Assembly: GCF_048320135.1 (NCBI RefSeq)
Contig: NZ_CP182947.1
Span: 1,426,001-1,490,000 of the forward strand
Length of the DNA: 64,000 nucleotides
Direction: 5' to 3'
DNA from: Ideonella_A sakaiensis_A
GTDB lineage: Bacteria > Pseudomonadota > Gammaproteobacteria > Burkholderiales > Burkholderiaceae_C
Positions 1 to 9,517 of the stretch are shown piece by piece. Each line of letters starts with the position of its first letter. The stretch's first letter is position 1. The notes below the pieces were generated by a model. The model was not told where the DNA came from, did not search any database, and saw only the letters and a program-made list of their open reading frames with translations. A program made the position numbers and the translations under genes.

Positions 1-517
1 TCATCGCAACGCCGGCGCTGCCGACATAGGTGGCGCCGGTCTGCTCGGGCACGACACCGGCTTGCGGGCGCGAATCGACGAACGGCTGCACGCTGGCACC
101 CTGACCGCCGAACAGGAAGCTGCCGGCGCCGTCGGAGCGGTTCGCGATCGCCATCAGCTGGTCGCGGATCTGCCCGAGCTGCACCGCCATCGACTTGCGC
201 TCGGCTGCGCCGTAGCTCGCATTGCCCGAATTGACGATGATCTCGCGTGCCTGCTGCATCAGTTCGCCGGCTTCGCCGAGTGCACCTTCGGCCTGCATCA
301 TCATCGAGCGGCTGTTTTCGACACTGCGTTCGCTGGCGCGAACCCGTGCCTCGCCGGCGAGCGCCCGTTCGGCCCTGGCCGCGGCGACCGGATCGTCGCT
401 GGCGCGGGTCACCCGCTTGCCGCTGGTCAGCCGCTCCTGCGCATCGGTCAGTTCGGTCTGCCGCCGCTGCAAGGTAACGACGCCGGCGTCATAGCTGTTT
501 GCGGTACTGATTCTCAT
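1..517 (-). CDS. flgL: Flagellar hook-filament junction protein FlgL (3' end off window)
   Basis: FlgL (HAP3) joins the hook cap side to the flagellin filament, outside the cell. The first 172 codons are visible; the C-terminus runs off the left edge. The start ATG is at 515-517, opening with MRISTANSYDAG, followed by the conserved flagellin-like coiled N-terminus (a run RLTSGKRVTRASDDPVAAAR around residues 29-48) that resembles the D0/D1 domain of flagellin and FlgL. It begins 12 nt after the stop of flgK, in the order expected for the last gene of a flgB-L operon. Identity is secure from sequence and position. Confidence 0.93.
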   Translation of the reverse strand, partial: MRISTANSYDAGVVTLQRRQTELTDAQERLTSGKRVTRASDDPVAAARAERALAGEARVRASERSVENSRSMMMQAEGALGEAGELMQQAREIIVNSGNASYGAAERKSMAVQLGQIRDQLMAIANRSDGAGSFLFGGQGASVQPFVDSRPQAGVVPEQTGATYVGSAGVAM

Positions 518-529
518 CGCCTGTCTCCG

Positions 530-2533
530 TTACCGCGATGCCGCCTGCAGCAGCGAATCGAACACCGCCTGGGCGACCTGCAGCATCTTTGCCGCTGCCT
601 GGTAGCTCTGCTGGAACTGGATCATCCGCGCCGCCTCCTCGTCGAGGTTGACGCCTGAATTGTTGGCAGCCTGCGTCTGTGCCGCCTCGGCAACCGCTGC
701 GGATTGCTTGGCCACCGCCTTCACGGTCTGCACACGGACGCCGAAATCGGCCAGCAGGTTGGCCCAGGCATCGCCAAAGCTGCTGGCCGCGGACCTGACG
801 CCGCCGGACTGGTTGTCGACGTCGGCGCCGATCATTCCCAGATCGCGCAGGCCGAGCAGCGCATTGGCATTGCCGTTGTTGTTCGCCGCCAGCGCGGTCG
901 GCTGGATCCGCACACTGTCGCCAATCGCCGGCGTGCCGCGCAGGCTCAGGCGCCACTGCGGGTCGGCAGCGCCGACCGGGAAAACAATCGGCTGGCCGGG
1001 AAGCAATGTCTCTGGCGTCGGCGAAAACGTCGCGCCGCCGTCGGTGCTCCAGGTATAGGTCGTCGCCTGGGTCACCGGGTCGCGGTCGAAACGCAACACG
1101 ACGTCGGCCACCGGCGCGGCAATCGGCGTCAGCACCGTCAACCGGTCGATGCCCATCGTGCCGGTATTCGCTGCAGCGGTCGACGCGCTGACCGGAGAAG
1201 CCGCTGCAATGCCGCGTGGATGGTCCATCGCCAGCGCGATGTCGCGAGCGGCAGCGGCCAGCGGCCGGATCAGGAAACGGTCGCCGTTCGCTGGTTCGGC
1301 GGCACCGGCCAGCTGGATCGTGATGCCGTCGACACGGAAACCGGCACTCAGCACGCCAGGTGTCAATGCCGGCAGTTCGGGCGGGCTGAACACATGGTTG
1401 TCACTGAGCCGGCGCAGCGAATACGAGGCGGCGGAGTCGCGGACCAGCTCGTAGTCGCTGGCGCGAAGCTGCGAGCTGTCGGCAACCGTCAATGCAATCG
1501 ATGCATTGCCGCTGTTGTTGTTGGCCGGCAGCACCTGCGCAGCGCCAACCTGCAGCAGCGCACCGCCGGGCTGGCCGTTCAGATCGATGCCCAGGCCCTG
1601 CTGCCTGTTCAGCTGATCGGCAACGCCGGCAGCCAGCTGGCCGAGCCGGTTCTGCGCATCGACGAGGTCGCGGTTCTGGAACAGCATCAGGCCGCTGATC
1701 GAGCCGCCGCCCAGCATGTTGGCCGGCACCTCGAGTTCGGCATTGCCCTGGCGGATGCCGAGCTGCAGTTTCGCCGGGTCGAAGGGGTCGGCGACCGTCG
1801 TCAGCGCGACCGTCTGGGTGCCGAGCACCAGGTTCATGCCACCGGCGAGAAAGACATTGACGCTGCCATCGTCGGCAGCCACCGTATTGATCTGCAGCAG
1901 CTCGCTGAGCTTCGACAGCGTCGAGTCGCGCAGATCGAGCAGGTCGTTCGGCGCATGGCCACTGCCCCGCGCCAGCGAGATCTGCTGGTTCAGATCGGCG
2001 ATCTGCCGGGTCAGGCCGTTGGCAGCGGCGACCGACGTCTTCAGCTCCTGATTGATACCGCTCTGCAGCGTATCGAGCTGCGTCTGCGCGGTGCGGAAAC
2101 GGCCCGCCGTCTCGTCGATCCGACCCAGCGCGACCTGGCGCGCCGACAGGTCCATCGGTTTCGCGGCGACATCCGCGAATGCGTTGAACAATTCGCCGAC
2201 TGCATGACCGATGCCCATCTCGCCGGTCTGGAACACCCGCTCGAGCTGCTGCAGCTGCCGGTTCAGCGCCGCATCGGAGGCTGCCGCCGAACGGCTGGCC
2301 GCCGCCTCGCGGGTCAGAAACTGGTTGTGCAGCCGGGTCACCGTCGTCACGTCGACGCCGCGGCCGAAGAAGCCCGACGGGCTGCCCTGCGCCATCGCGG
2401 TCGACAGTTCGACCTGCTGACGCGAATAGCCGGCGGTATGGGCATTCGCGATGTTGTTGCCGGTCGTCTGCAATGCCGCGTAGTTGGCATGCATTGCCTG
2501 CGCGCCAAGCGCCATCAACGGGCTGACCGGCAT
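530..2533 (-). CDS. flgK: Flagellar hook-associated protein 1 FlgK
   Basis: HAP1, the first hook-filament junction protein, exported by the flagellar type III apparatus. The 667-residue length is within the family range. Residues 15-45 carry the axial-protein signature (NYAALQTTGNNIANAHTAGY), and the C-terminus carries the paired helix with NLDEEAARMIQFQQSYQAAA, both forming the D0 domain. The middle region is the variable surface domain. The gene lies 22 nt downstream of flgJ and is followed 12 nt later by flgL. No internal sigma-28 promoter for flgKL was visible to me, although some relatives have one. Confidence 0.96.
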   Translation of the reverse strand: MPVSPLMALGAQAMHANYAALQTTGNNIANAHTAGYSRQQVELSTAMAQGSPSGFFGRGVDVTTVTRLHNQFLTREAAASRSAAASDAALNRQLQQLERVFQTGEMGIGHAVGELFNAFADVAAKPMDLSARQVALGRIDETAGRFRTAQTQLDTLQSGINQELKTSVAAANGLTRQIADLNQQISLARGSGHAPNDLLDLRDSTLSKLSELLQINTVAADDGSVNVFLAGGMNLVLGTQTVALTTVADPFDPAKLQLGIRQGNAELEVPANMLGGGSISGLMLFQNRDLVDAQNRLGQLAAGVADQLNRQQGLGIDLNGQPGGALLQVGAAQVLPANNNSGNASIALTVADSSQLRASDYELVRDSAASYSLRRLSDNHVFSPPELPALTPGVLSAGFRVDGITIQLAGAAEPANGDRFLIRPLAAAARDIALAMDHPRGIAAASPVSASTAAANTGTMGIDRLTVLTPIAAPVADVVLRFDRDPVTQATTYTWSTDGGATFSPTPETLLPGQPIVFPVGAADPQWRLSLRGTPAIGDSVRIQPTALAANNNGNANALLGLRDLGMIGADVDNQSGGVRSAASSFGDAWANLLADFGVRVQTVKAVAKQSAAVAEAAQTQAANNSGVNLDEEAARMIQFQQSYQAAAKMLQVAQAVFDSLLQAASR

Positions 2534-2555
2534 CGTGGCTCCTTCGCGCCGGCCG

Positions 2556-3485
2556 TCAGGTCAATACGCGCTGCAGCCGCAGCGTCGTATTGATGACCTG
2601 GGTCAGCTTTGCGGCGTAGGCCGGGTCGGTCGCATAACCGGCGCGCTGCAGGCCTTGCGCGAAGCCCTGCGCGGTGCTGGCATTGGCCACGACCTGGCTG
2701 TAGCGCGGGCTGTTCTTCATCAGCTTCGCGTAGTCCTTGAACGCTTCCTCGTACGAGTTGTACGAGCGGAAGCTCGCAACCTGCTTGCGCGGCCGGCCAT
2801 TGACATATTCGGTCGTCATCACCTCGGCGGTCTTGCCGGTCCAGCTGCCGCCGGCCTTGATGCCGAACACGTTGAACGAGGTGCTGCCGTCGGCATTCCT
2901 GATTTCGCGTTTGCCCCAGCCCGATTCATGCGCCGCCTGCGCGACCATGAAGCTGGCCGGGATGCCGGTCGCCGCCTCGGCGGCTTCCGCGGCATCGTTG
3001 TGCTGGCTGACGAAATCGGCCTGCTTGGTGCCGGTGCCGGCCGCAGCGGCAGCGCGCGCGATCTCCTCCGGCGTTGCGATGTCGCTGCTGCCAGCCAGCT
3101 TGCCGTTCGGCGGCTCGGTCGGCTGCGCCGTGCCGCCGCCCATCTGCCGTTCGAGCTGGCGGGCGATCGCCGCTGCCAGCCCGCCGGGCATGCCGGTCAT
3201 CTGGGTCGCGAACTGCTGGTCGAGCATCTCGGTGCCCATCCGGCTGGCGTCGTTGTCGAGCATGCCGGTGGCCAGCGTCGCCTTGCGCATGCTTTTCATC
3301 AGTTCCTGCATGAACAGCGCCTCGAACTGCTTGGCCGCGTCCTTGATCGCTTCCTTCGGATTGCGCGCGGCCTTGGCCTTCAGCGCATCGGTGCTGCGCG
3401 AATCGCCGGCAAGGGCCAGATCGGCGGTCCGCGCCGAACCGCCGCGGATCGCCATCGGGCTGTCTGGCAGCGAGAGTTTCATCAA
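2556..3485 (-). CDS. flgJ: Rod-cap / peptidoglycan hydrolase FlgJ
   Basis: Bifunctional rod assembly protein acting in the periplasm. The N-terminal rod-cap domain (about residues 40-105, with KEAIKDAAKQFEALFMQELM) chaperones rod assembly. The C-terminal half (about 150-309) is a glucosaminidase/muramidase-type domain with the catalytic-glutamate motif AAHESGWGKREI, so this is the long betaproteobacterial/gammaproteobacterial form rather than the short hydrolase-less form. A Gly/Ala-rich linker separates the two. The start overlaps the end of flgI by 4 nt, implying translational coupling. Confidence 0.95.
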   Translation of the reverse strand: MMKLSLPDSPMAIRGGSARTADLALAGDSRSTDALKAKAARNPKEAIKDAAKQFEALFMQELMKSMRKATLATGMLDNDASRMGTEMLDQQFATQMTGMPGGLAAAIARQLERQMGGGTAQPTEPPNGKLAGSSDIATPEEIARAAAAAGTGTKQADFVSQHNDAAEAAEAATGIPASFMVAQAAHESGWGKREIRNADGSTSFNVFGIKAGGSWTGKTAEVMTTEYVNGRPRKQVASFRSYNSYEEAFKDYAKLMKNSPRYSQVVANASTAQGFAQGLQRAGYATDPAYAAKLTQVINTTLRLQRVLT

Positions 3486-4648
3486 ATCACCTCCAGATCG
3501 GCATTCAGCGCGCCTGCCGATTTGATCGCCTGCAATATCGCCAGCAGATCCTGCGGCGTCGCGCCCAGCGAATTCAGTGCCTTGACCACGTCGGCCAGAC
3601 TCGTTCCGGCCGCGAGCGCGATCAGCGCTCCCGGCTCCTGCTTGATCGTGATGTCGGATTTCTCGACCACCGCGGTCTGGCCGCCGGCCAGCGCATTCGG
3701 CTGGCTGACCTGCGGCGTCGTCGCGATCGTCACCGACAGGCTGCCGTGCGCCACCGCGCAGGCGGCCAGCGTCACCGCCTGGTTCATCACCACCGAGCCA
3801 GTGCGCGCATTGATCACGACCTTGGCCGACGGAATCGAGCGCTCGACCTCGAGGTTCTCGATATCGGCCATGAAGGCCACCCGCGACGCCTCCGGCGGCA
3901 GGTTGACCCTGACGACGCGGCCATCGATCGCTTGCGCGACGTCGGAACCGATCTTCTTGTTGATCGCATTGGCGACCCGGCGGGCGGTGTTGAAATCACT
4001 CGCATTGAGATCGAGCTGCAGCGTTTTGCCGTCGTTCAGCGGCGTCGGCACCGCACGCTCGACGCTCGCGCCATCGGGAATCCGGCCTGCGCTCAGGTGG
4101 TTGATCTGCACCTGGCTGCCGCCGGCGGCGGCACCTGCGCCGCTGACGATCAGGTTGCCCTGGGCGACCGCGTAGACCTGCCCGTCGGCGCCTTTCAGCG
4201 GCGTCACGATCAGCGTGCCGCCGCGCAGGCTTTTTGCATTGCCGAGCGACGAGACATTGACGTCGATCGTCTGGCCCGGTTGCGCAAATGCCGGCAGCTG
4301 TGCGGTGACCAGCACCGATGCGACGTTCTTCAGCTGCATCGTCGTGCCGGCCGGCACCGTGACACCCATCTGCTGCAGCATCGCATTGATGCTCTGCGTC
4401 GTGAACGGCGCCGACGTGCTCTGATCGCCGGTGCCGTCGAGACCGACAACGATGCCGTAGCCGACCAGCTGGTTGCTGCGTACGCCCTGCACCGACGCAA
4501 CCTCCTTGATCCGTGCCGCTTCGGCCGGCGCCGGCCACCACAAGGCGGCGCTGGCCGCCAGCAGCGCCAGCACGACCAGCAGCCTGACCAATCGGTCAGG
4601 GCTGGTTCCGGTGGACGGCGTGTGCTCGGGTGGGGTCGGGGTGTTCAT
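3482..4648 (-). CDS. flgI: Flagellar P-ring protein FlgI
   Basis: Forms the P ring in the peptidoglycan layer around the rod. The 388-residue protein has an unusually long n-region before the signal-peptide core (hydrophobic stretch around residues 23-38, cleavage near APAEA-ARIKE). The mature start is followed by the family signature VQGVRSNQLVGYGIVVGLDGTGD. The C-terminus ends in the conserved segment with LGATPQDLLAILQAIKSAGAL. It lies 39 nt after flgH and overlaps flgJ by 4 nt. Confidence 0.96.
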   Translation of the reverse strand: MNTPTPPEHTPSTGTSPDRLVRLLVVLALLAASAALWWPAPAEAARIKEVASVQGVRSNQLVGYGIVVGLDGTGDQSTSAPFTTQSINAMLQQMGVTVPAGTTMQLKNVASVLVTAQLPAFAQPGQTIDVNVSSLGNAKSLRGGTLIVTPLKGADGQVYAVAQGNLIVSGAGAAAGGSQVQINHLSAGRIPDGASVERAVPTPLNDGKTLQLDLNASDFNTARRVANAINKKIGSDVAQAIDGRVVRVNLPPEASRVAFMADIENLEVERSIPSAKVVINARTGSVVMNQAVTLAACAVAHGSLSVTIATTPQVSQPNALAGGQTAVVEKSDITIKQEPGALIALAAGTSLADVVKALNSLGATPQDLLAILQAIKSAGALNADLEVI

Positions 4649-4687
4649 GGCAACAGCTGAAGTGGCTGTTGCCCATTCTCGGCAAAC

Positions 4688-5395
4688 TTAAATCGGCAGA
4701 ACGCTCAAAAAGAAGCGCGACAACCACGCTATTCCCTGGGCATCGGCCTGTGCACCACGCCCGCGGTTCTCGATCCGCACATTGGCGATCTGCGCCGAGG
4801 CAACGACATTGCCGGGCTGGATCGCGCGCGGGTCGACCTGGCCGGTAAAGCGCAGGATGTCGACATTGTGGTTGACGCCGACCTGTTTCTCGCCGGCGAT
4901 CAGCAGATGGCCGTTCGGCAGCACGTCGGTGACGAGCGCGGTGATCGTGCCGGAGAAGTCGTTGCTGTTCTCGGTGCTGCCCTTGCCTTCGAAGCTGTTC
5001 GCCGACGAACCGGTCGCACTCGCGCGATTGAACGAATTGGCCGAAAAGAACGGAATCGCGCTGATGCCGGCCTTGACGCTGCCCTTCTTGTCGACCGAGC
5101 TGACGCTCGACTGCGTCGCCGAGACCTTCTCGGCAATCCGCACCGTCAATGCATCGCCGACCATCCGCGCGCGGTGGTCCTCGAACAGCGGCCGGTATTG
5201 CGCATGCTGGAAGATCGCGCCATTGTTGATCGGCGCCACCGCAACAACCGGCAGCGGCCGCACCACCGTCGGTGCCAGATCGACCTTCGGACGCCGGTTG
5301 ACGGTCTCGCAGCCGACCAGTGCCAGGCACAGCGCAGCGCCGCCGAAGACGGCTGCAGGCCGCGCAAGATTCGAAAACTTGGCTCGCGTCATCAC
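4688..5395 (-). CDS. flgH: Flagellar L-ring lipoprotein FlgH
   Basis: Forms the outer-membrane L ring. The 235-residue precursor has a lipoprotein signal peptide with lipobox LVGC (Cys around residue 29) and the family motifs LFEDHRARMVGDALTVRI and the C-terminal segment with GQVDPRAIQPGNVVASAQIA. The start overlaps the stop of flgG by 4 nt. Length and motifs are typical for FlgH. Confidence 0.96.
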   Translation of the reverse strand: MMTRAKFSNLARPAAVFGGAALCLALVGCETVNRRPKVDLAPTVVRPLPVVAVAPINNGAIFQHAQYRPLFEDHRARMVGDALTVRIAEKVSATQSSVSSVDKKGSVKAGISAIPFFSANSFNRASATGSSANSFEGKGSTENSNDFSGTITALVTDVLPNGHLLIAGEKQVGVNHNVDILRFTGQVDPRAIQPGNVVASAQIANVRIENRGRGAQADAQGIAWLSRFFLSVLPI

Positions 5396-6174
5396 ATCTG
5401 GCTCAGTTTCGCGAGCATCTGGTCGGTGGTCTGGATCGCCTTCGAATTGAGCTCATAGGCGCGCTGGGTCTGGATCATCGCGACCAGTTCCTCGACGACA
5501 TTGACGTTCGAGGTCTCGACAAAACCCTGGCGCAGCCCGCCGAGTCCGTTCTGGCCTGGCGTTCCGACCGTCGGATTGCCGGAGGCGGCGGTTTCGGTGA
5601 ACAGGTTCTGGCCCTTCGGCTCGAGGCCGGCCGGATTGACGAAACTCGCAAGCTGGATCTGGCCGACCGCCTGTGCGCCGGCCTGCCCCGGCAAGGTCAC
5701 GCTGACGGTGCCGTCGCTGCCGACGCTGATGCTTTGCGCATTCGGCGGGATCGTGATGCCCGGCGTCACGGTATAGCCGTTGTTGGTGACCAGCTGGCCC
5801 TGCGAATTGACCTGGAACGAGCCGTCGCGGGTATAGCCGGCGGTGCCGTCGGGCATCTGCACCTCGAAAAATCCCTGGCCGAGCACCGCCATGTCGAGCG
5901 GATTGCTGGTCTGCTGCAGATTGCCCTGGCTGAACTGCCGGGCGGTCGCCACCGCGCGGGTGCCGAGGCCGACCTGCAGCCCGGTCGGCAGCGTCGACTC
6001 GCCGGCGTTGTTGCTGCCGGCCTGCCGCAGGTTCTGGTACATCAGGTCCTCGAACACCGCATGCGAACGCTTGAAGCCGTTGCTGCTGACGTTGGCGAGG
6101 TTGTGCGCGATCGTGTCGAGCTGCAACTGCTGGGCTTCCATGCCCGTCTTGGAAATCGATAGGGATCGGATCAT
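5392..6174 (-). CDS. flgG: Distal rod protein FlgG
   Basis: Forms the distal rod. The 260-residue length matches the family. N-terminal axial motif LDTIAHNLANVSSNGFKRS and C-terminal NVNVVEELVAMIQTQRAYEL are present. The FlgG-specific segment at about residues 44-70 (YQNLRQAGSNN onward), which stiffens the rod and is absent from FlgE, distinguishes it from the hook protein. It sits 52 nt after flgF and overlaps flgH by 4 nt. Confidence 0.97.
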   Translation of the reverse strand: MIRSLSISKTGMEAQQLQLDTIAHNLANVSSNGFKRSHAVFEDLMYQNLRQAGSNNAGESTLPTGLQVGLGTRAVATARQFSQGNLQQTSNPLDMAVLGQGFFEVQMPDGTAGYTRDGSFQVNSQGQLVTNNGYTVTPGITIPPNAQSISVGSDGTVSVTLPGQAGAQAVGQIQLASFVNPAGLEPKGQNLFTETAASGNPTVGTPGQNGLGGLRQGFVETSNVNVVEELVAMIQTQRAYELNSKAIQTTDQMLAKLSQM

Positions 6175-6226
6175 CGCGGCACTCCTGTGCTTGTCATGGT
6201 TGTCGCTTGCACGGCATCGGTACGGC

Positions 6227-6955
6227 TCAGCCGACCGACAACAACTGGGCGGCTGCCTTCTCGTCGCTCTCGGCGGTCTGCAGCAGCTTCATCTGGGATT
6301 CGAACTGGCGCGACGCCGCGATCATCGCGACCATGCCGCCAACCGGGCTGACGTTCGAGCCTTCGAGCGCGCCACCTTGCAGCTTGGCTTCCGGATCGGC
6401 CGGCAGTGCGGCGGCATCGCGGGTGCGGAACAGGCCATCGGCGCCGCGCTGGAACGGTTCTGCCGGCGTCACCAGCTTCAGCTTGCCGACGACAACCGCC
6501 GGCGCATTGCCTTTCACGGCACTGACGGTGCCGTCGGAGGCGATGCTGATCTCGCTGTCCGCCGGCACCTGGATCGGCCCGTTGGCGCCGAGCGCGACCA
6601 GCCCGCTGTGGTTGACGAGCGTGCGGTCCTCGCGCACCGTCAACGCGCCGGCCCGCGTATACGCCTCGGTGCCGTTCAGCGACTGCAGCGCCAGCCAGGC
6701 ATTGCCCTTCATCGCAACATCGAGGTTGCGGCCGGTCGGAATCGTCGGCCCCTCGCTTGGGTCGTAACCAACCGAGGTCTCGAGCGCGAAGACGCGTGTG
6801 CTGGCGCCGTCGCCTTCGACCGGCACCGCACGGAATGCGCTCAGTTCGGCGCGGAATCCGGTCGTCGAGACATTGGCGAGGTTGTTCGCCAGCACCGCCT
6901 GGCGGTCGAGCATCGCCCGCGCGCCCGACATCGACAGGTAGATCATCCGATCCAT
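6227..6955 (-). CDS. flgF: Proximal rod protein FlgF
   Basis: Proximal rod component exported by the flagellar type III system. The 242-residue product starts MDRMIYLSMSGARAMLDRQ and has the axial motif VLANNLANVSTTGFRAELSA; the C-terminus has NVSPVGGMVAMIAASRQFES. Length is close to that of FlgG but without its insertion. It lies between flgE (61 nt upstream) and flgG (52 nt downstream). Confidence 0.96.
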   Translation of the reverse strand: MDRMIYLSMSGARAMLDRQAVLANNLANVSTTGFRAELSAFRAVPVEGDGASTRVFALETSVGYDPSEGPTIPTGRNLDVAMKGNAWLALQSLNGTEAYTRAGALTVREDRTLVNHSGLVALGANGPIQVPADSEISIASDGTVSAVKGNAPAVVVGKLKLVTPAEPFQRGADGLFRTRDAAALPADPEAKLQGGALEGSNVSPVGGMVAMIAASRQFESQMKLLQTAESDEKAAAQLLSVG

Positions 6956-7016
6956 CGCATCGCTCCGTTTCGACGATCAGTGCAACTGCACCGGATTCAC
7001 GACGACGTTGCCGTCG

Positions 7017-8309
7017 TCATTTCAGGTTGACCAGCGTCTGCAGCACCTGGTCCTGCGTCTTGATCGTCTGCGCATTGGCCTGGTAGATCCGCTGCGCGGT
7101 GATCATGCTGACCAGTTCGCCGGTCAGGTCGACGTTCGATTCCTCGAGCGCGCCGGCACGCAGTGCGCCGAGGCCGCCGTCGCCGGGAATGCCGAGCACC
7201 GGGTCACCCGAGGTCACGCTGCGCGTCCAGGTATTGCCGCCCTGCGGGTTCAGGCCCTGCGGATTGCGGAAGTTCGCCAGTTCGATCTGGCCACCCGGCT
7301 TCGACTGGCCGTTCGAATAACGGGCCAGCACGATGCCGTTGCCCTCGATCGAGATGCCACTCAATTGGCCGGGCGCATAGCCGTCCTGCGTGATGTCGGT
7401 GACGCTGAATTTCGCACCGTACTGGGTCACGCCGGTGAAGCCGAGCGCGACGCCGGTGATCGGCAGCGTCGGTGCGCCATTGACATTCGTCGACGCCGGG
7501 ATATCGACCACCGGCAGAGAGGCTGGGGGCACCGCTGCCGGCGTGAAGTCCGGCGAGCCGCCGTTCGGCGCAAACTGGATCTCGAGCGACGGCTGCGGTG
7601 CACCCGGCGTACCGCTGATCGGTTCGCCATTTGCGGTGACGTAGACATTCCAGTGGTCATCCCGCGGGCTTGCCGACTTCTGGAAATAGTAGGTCAGCGC
7701 GACATCCTGGCCCTTCGCATCGAACACCGTCACCGACGTCGAATTGTTGTACGTCTTCGGATCGGAGAAGACGATCGCCGGCAGGCCGGCGGGCTGCTCG
7801 GTCGCGGCGGCGCGCGAGTCCAGGTTCAGCTCCATCTTGATGCCTTCGGTCGCCCGCGGCGCGATGCCGGCGGTCGGGAGCTGCAGCGGCTTCGCCTGGC
7901 CCGGCTGGATCACGCCCTGGCCGTCGGCCTGGTAGCCGATCAGCTTCATCTGCTGGTTGTTGATGATGAAGCCGTCCTTGTCGATCTTGAACTGGCCGTT
8001 GCGGCTGTAGACCGCCGGGTTCTGGCCATCGGTCATCTGGAAGAAGCCCGAGCCGCTGATCGCCAGGTCCATCGAATTGGCGGTGGTCGTGATGCTGCCC
8101 TGCGTGAACTGCTGCGAGACAGCCGCCAGGTTGACACCGGTTCCGATGCTGGTTGCGGTGGTGCCGCTCAGCGATGCGGTGTAGACATCGGCGAACTCGG
8201 CCCGCGCGGCCTTCGCGCCGAAGGTGTTGGCATTGGCGATGTTGTTGCCGATGACGTCCAGGCTCTTGCTGGTGGCATTGAGACCGGAGAGGCCTTGTTG
8301 GAAACTCAT
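7017..8309 (-). CDS. flgE: Flagellar hook protein FlgE
   Basis: Builds the hook. The 430-residue protein starts MSFQQGLSGLNATSKSLDVI, has the axial motif NNIANANTFGAKAARAEFAD, and ends with NVDLTGELVSMITAQRIYQA followed by the terminal helix. The length fits a medium-size hook protein with one D2 domain. It is flanked by flgD (58 nt upstream, the hook cap) and flgF (61 nt downstream). Confidence 0.97.
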   Translation of the reverse strand: MSFQQGLSGLNATSKSLDVIGNNIANANTFGAKAARAEFADVYTASLSGTTATSIGTGVNLAAVSQQFTQGSITTTANSMDLAISGSGFFQMTDGQNPAVYSRNGQFKIDKDGFIINNQQMKLIGYQADGQGVIQPGQAKPLQLPTAGIAPRATEGIKMELNLDSRAAATEQPAGLPAIVFSDPKTYNNSTSVTVFDAKGQDVALTYYFQKSASPRDDHWNVYVTANGEPISGTPGAPQPSLEIQFAPNGGSPDFTPAAVPPASLPVVDIPASTNVNGAPTLPITGVALGFTGVTQYGAKFSVTDITQDGYAPGQLSGISIEGNGIVLARYSNGQSKPGGQIELANFRNPQGLNPQGGNTWTRSVTSGDPVLGIPGDGGLGALRAGALEESNVDLTGELVSMITAQRIYQANAQTIKTQDQVLQTLVNLK

Positions 8310-8367
8310 GGCGGGGTCCTTGTGATGACGGGGTGGCGATCTGCCGGGCGGATCGTTCGGGAAAAAA

Positions 8368-9018
8368 TCAGTTGAATGCCTTGATGTCGGCGTAGGCGAC
8401 GGTCCTGCCGCCGGCCAGTTCGAGCTGCAGGCTGTTGCCGCTGGTGCTGACCGAGGTGACCGGCGCCTTCATCAGCGCGGTCGAGCTGGTTTCGACGCCG
8501 CCGCTGACCGAACGCACGCGAAAACTCAGTCCGCTGGAGGCATCGGCATTGCCGGCCGGCCAGTTGAAACTGTGTTTGCCGGCGCTGTGTGCACCGAGCT
8601 GCAGCGTATCGACGACCTGGCCGCCGGGCGACAGGATCTCGACGCTGACCGAGTCGGCCGGCCCGCCCAGTTCGAAGCCGCCCTGGCCGATGCCCGACGT
8701 CAATGACAGCTGGTTGCCGGCGATCACGACATCGCGGCCGACCAGCGAGGCGCCCTGCAGCGCCTGCATCTGCATGAACTGGCCGGACAAGCCCTGCACC
8801 GTGCTGTTCAGCTTTTCGATGCCGTTGACGGTATTGATCTGCGCGAGCTGGCTGGTCACCTGCGCGTTGTCGAGCGGGTTCAGCGGATCCTGGTTCTGCA
8901 TCTGCGTGACCAGCAGCTTCAGAAAGCGGTCGGCACTGGCCGCGTCGCTTTTCGACGAGCTGGCGGCCGGCGAATCGCCGAGCAGCGCGGTATTCAGGTT
9001 GTTGGTGACGGTGGTCAT
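8368..9018 (-). CDS. flgD: Hook-cap assembly protein FlgD
   Basis: Hook scaffolding protein that caps the growing hook. The 216-residue product has the conserved N-terminal block with DRFLKLLVTQMQNQDPLNPL and DNAQVTSQLAQINTVNGIEK (about residues 30-72), then a FlgD Ig-like/Tudor-like C-terminal half. Gene order flgC-flgD-flgE is canonical; spacing is 42 nt from flgC. Confidence 0.96.
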   Translation of the reverse strand: MTTVTNNLNTALLGDSPAASSSKSDAASADRFLKLLVTQMQNQDPLNPLDNAQVTSQLAQINTVNGIEKLNSTVQGLSGQFMQMQALQGASLVGRDVVIAGNQLSLTSGIGQGGFELGGPADSVSVEILSPGGQVVDTLQLGAHSAGKHSFNWPAGNADASSGLSFRVRSVSGGVETSSTALMKAPVTSVSTSGNSLQLELAGGRTVAYADIKAFN

Positions 9019-9060
9019 CGGGGCTTCCGGATCGTTTCAGGAGTTCGAGGCCGTGTGGGC

Positions 9061-9477
9061 TTATTGGCCCATCTGCAGCGTCTTCATCAACAGCGTCTTC
9101 GCGGTATTCATCACCTCGACGTTGTTCTGGTACGACCGCGATGCCGAGATCATGTTGACCATCTCGTTGACCGGATCGACGTTGCTGTAGGTCACATAGC
9201 CGTCGGCATCGGCATTCGGATGGGTCGGGTTGTGCAGCCGCTTGCCGGGGCTGTCGTCCTCGCGGATCGTCGATACCCGCACGCCGGCGGCTGCCGGATC
9301 CTCCGGCGAGGCGCCGAGCAGCTGGGTCTGGAATTCGACCATCCGCGCCTTGTAGGCCTTGCCGTCGGGCCCGGCGACAGTATCGGCGTTGGCGAGGTTC
9401 GATGCGACGACGTTCAGCCGCTGGCTTTGCGCGCTGATTGCGCTGCCCGAGACATTGAAGATGGTGGCCAGGCTCAT
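9061..9477 (-). CDS. flgC: Proximal rod protein FlgC
   Basis: Small rod protein, 138 residues as is typical. It begins MSLATIFNVSGSAISAQSQR with the axial motif NVVASNLANADTVAGPDGKA and ends with the NEMVNMISASRSYQNNVEVM motif that marks rod/hook proteins. It follows flgB by 40 nt. Confidence 0.96.
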   Translation of the reverse strand: MSLATIFNVSGSAISAQSQRLNVVASNLANADTVAGPDGKAYKARMVEFQTQLLGASPEDPAAAGVRVSTIREDDSPGKRLHNPTHPNADADGYVTYSNVDPVNEMVNMISASRSYQNNVEVMNTAKTLLMKTLQMGQ

Positions 9478-9517
9478 GGTTTGCCTCCCTGTGCTGCCGA
9501 TGCGGATTCAGTCGTTC

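Noticed and set aside
704..2593. Long open frame (629 codons) on the plus strand opposite flgK.
   Set aside because: Its composition is a GC-skew shadow of flgK, with no family resemblance and no ribosome site; flgK is certain.
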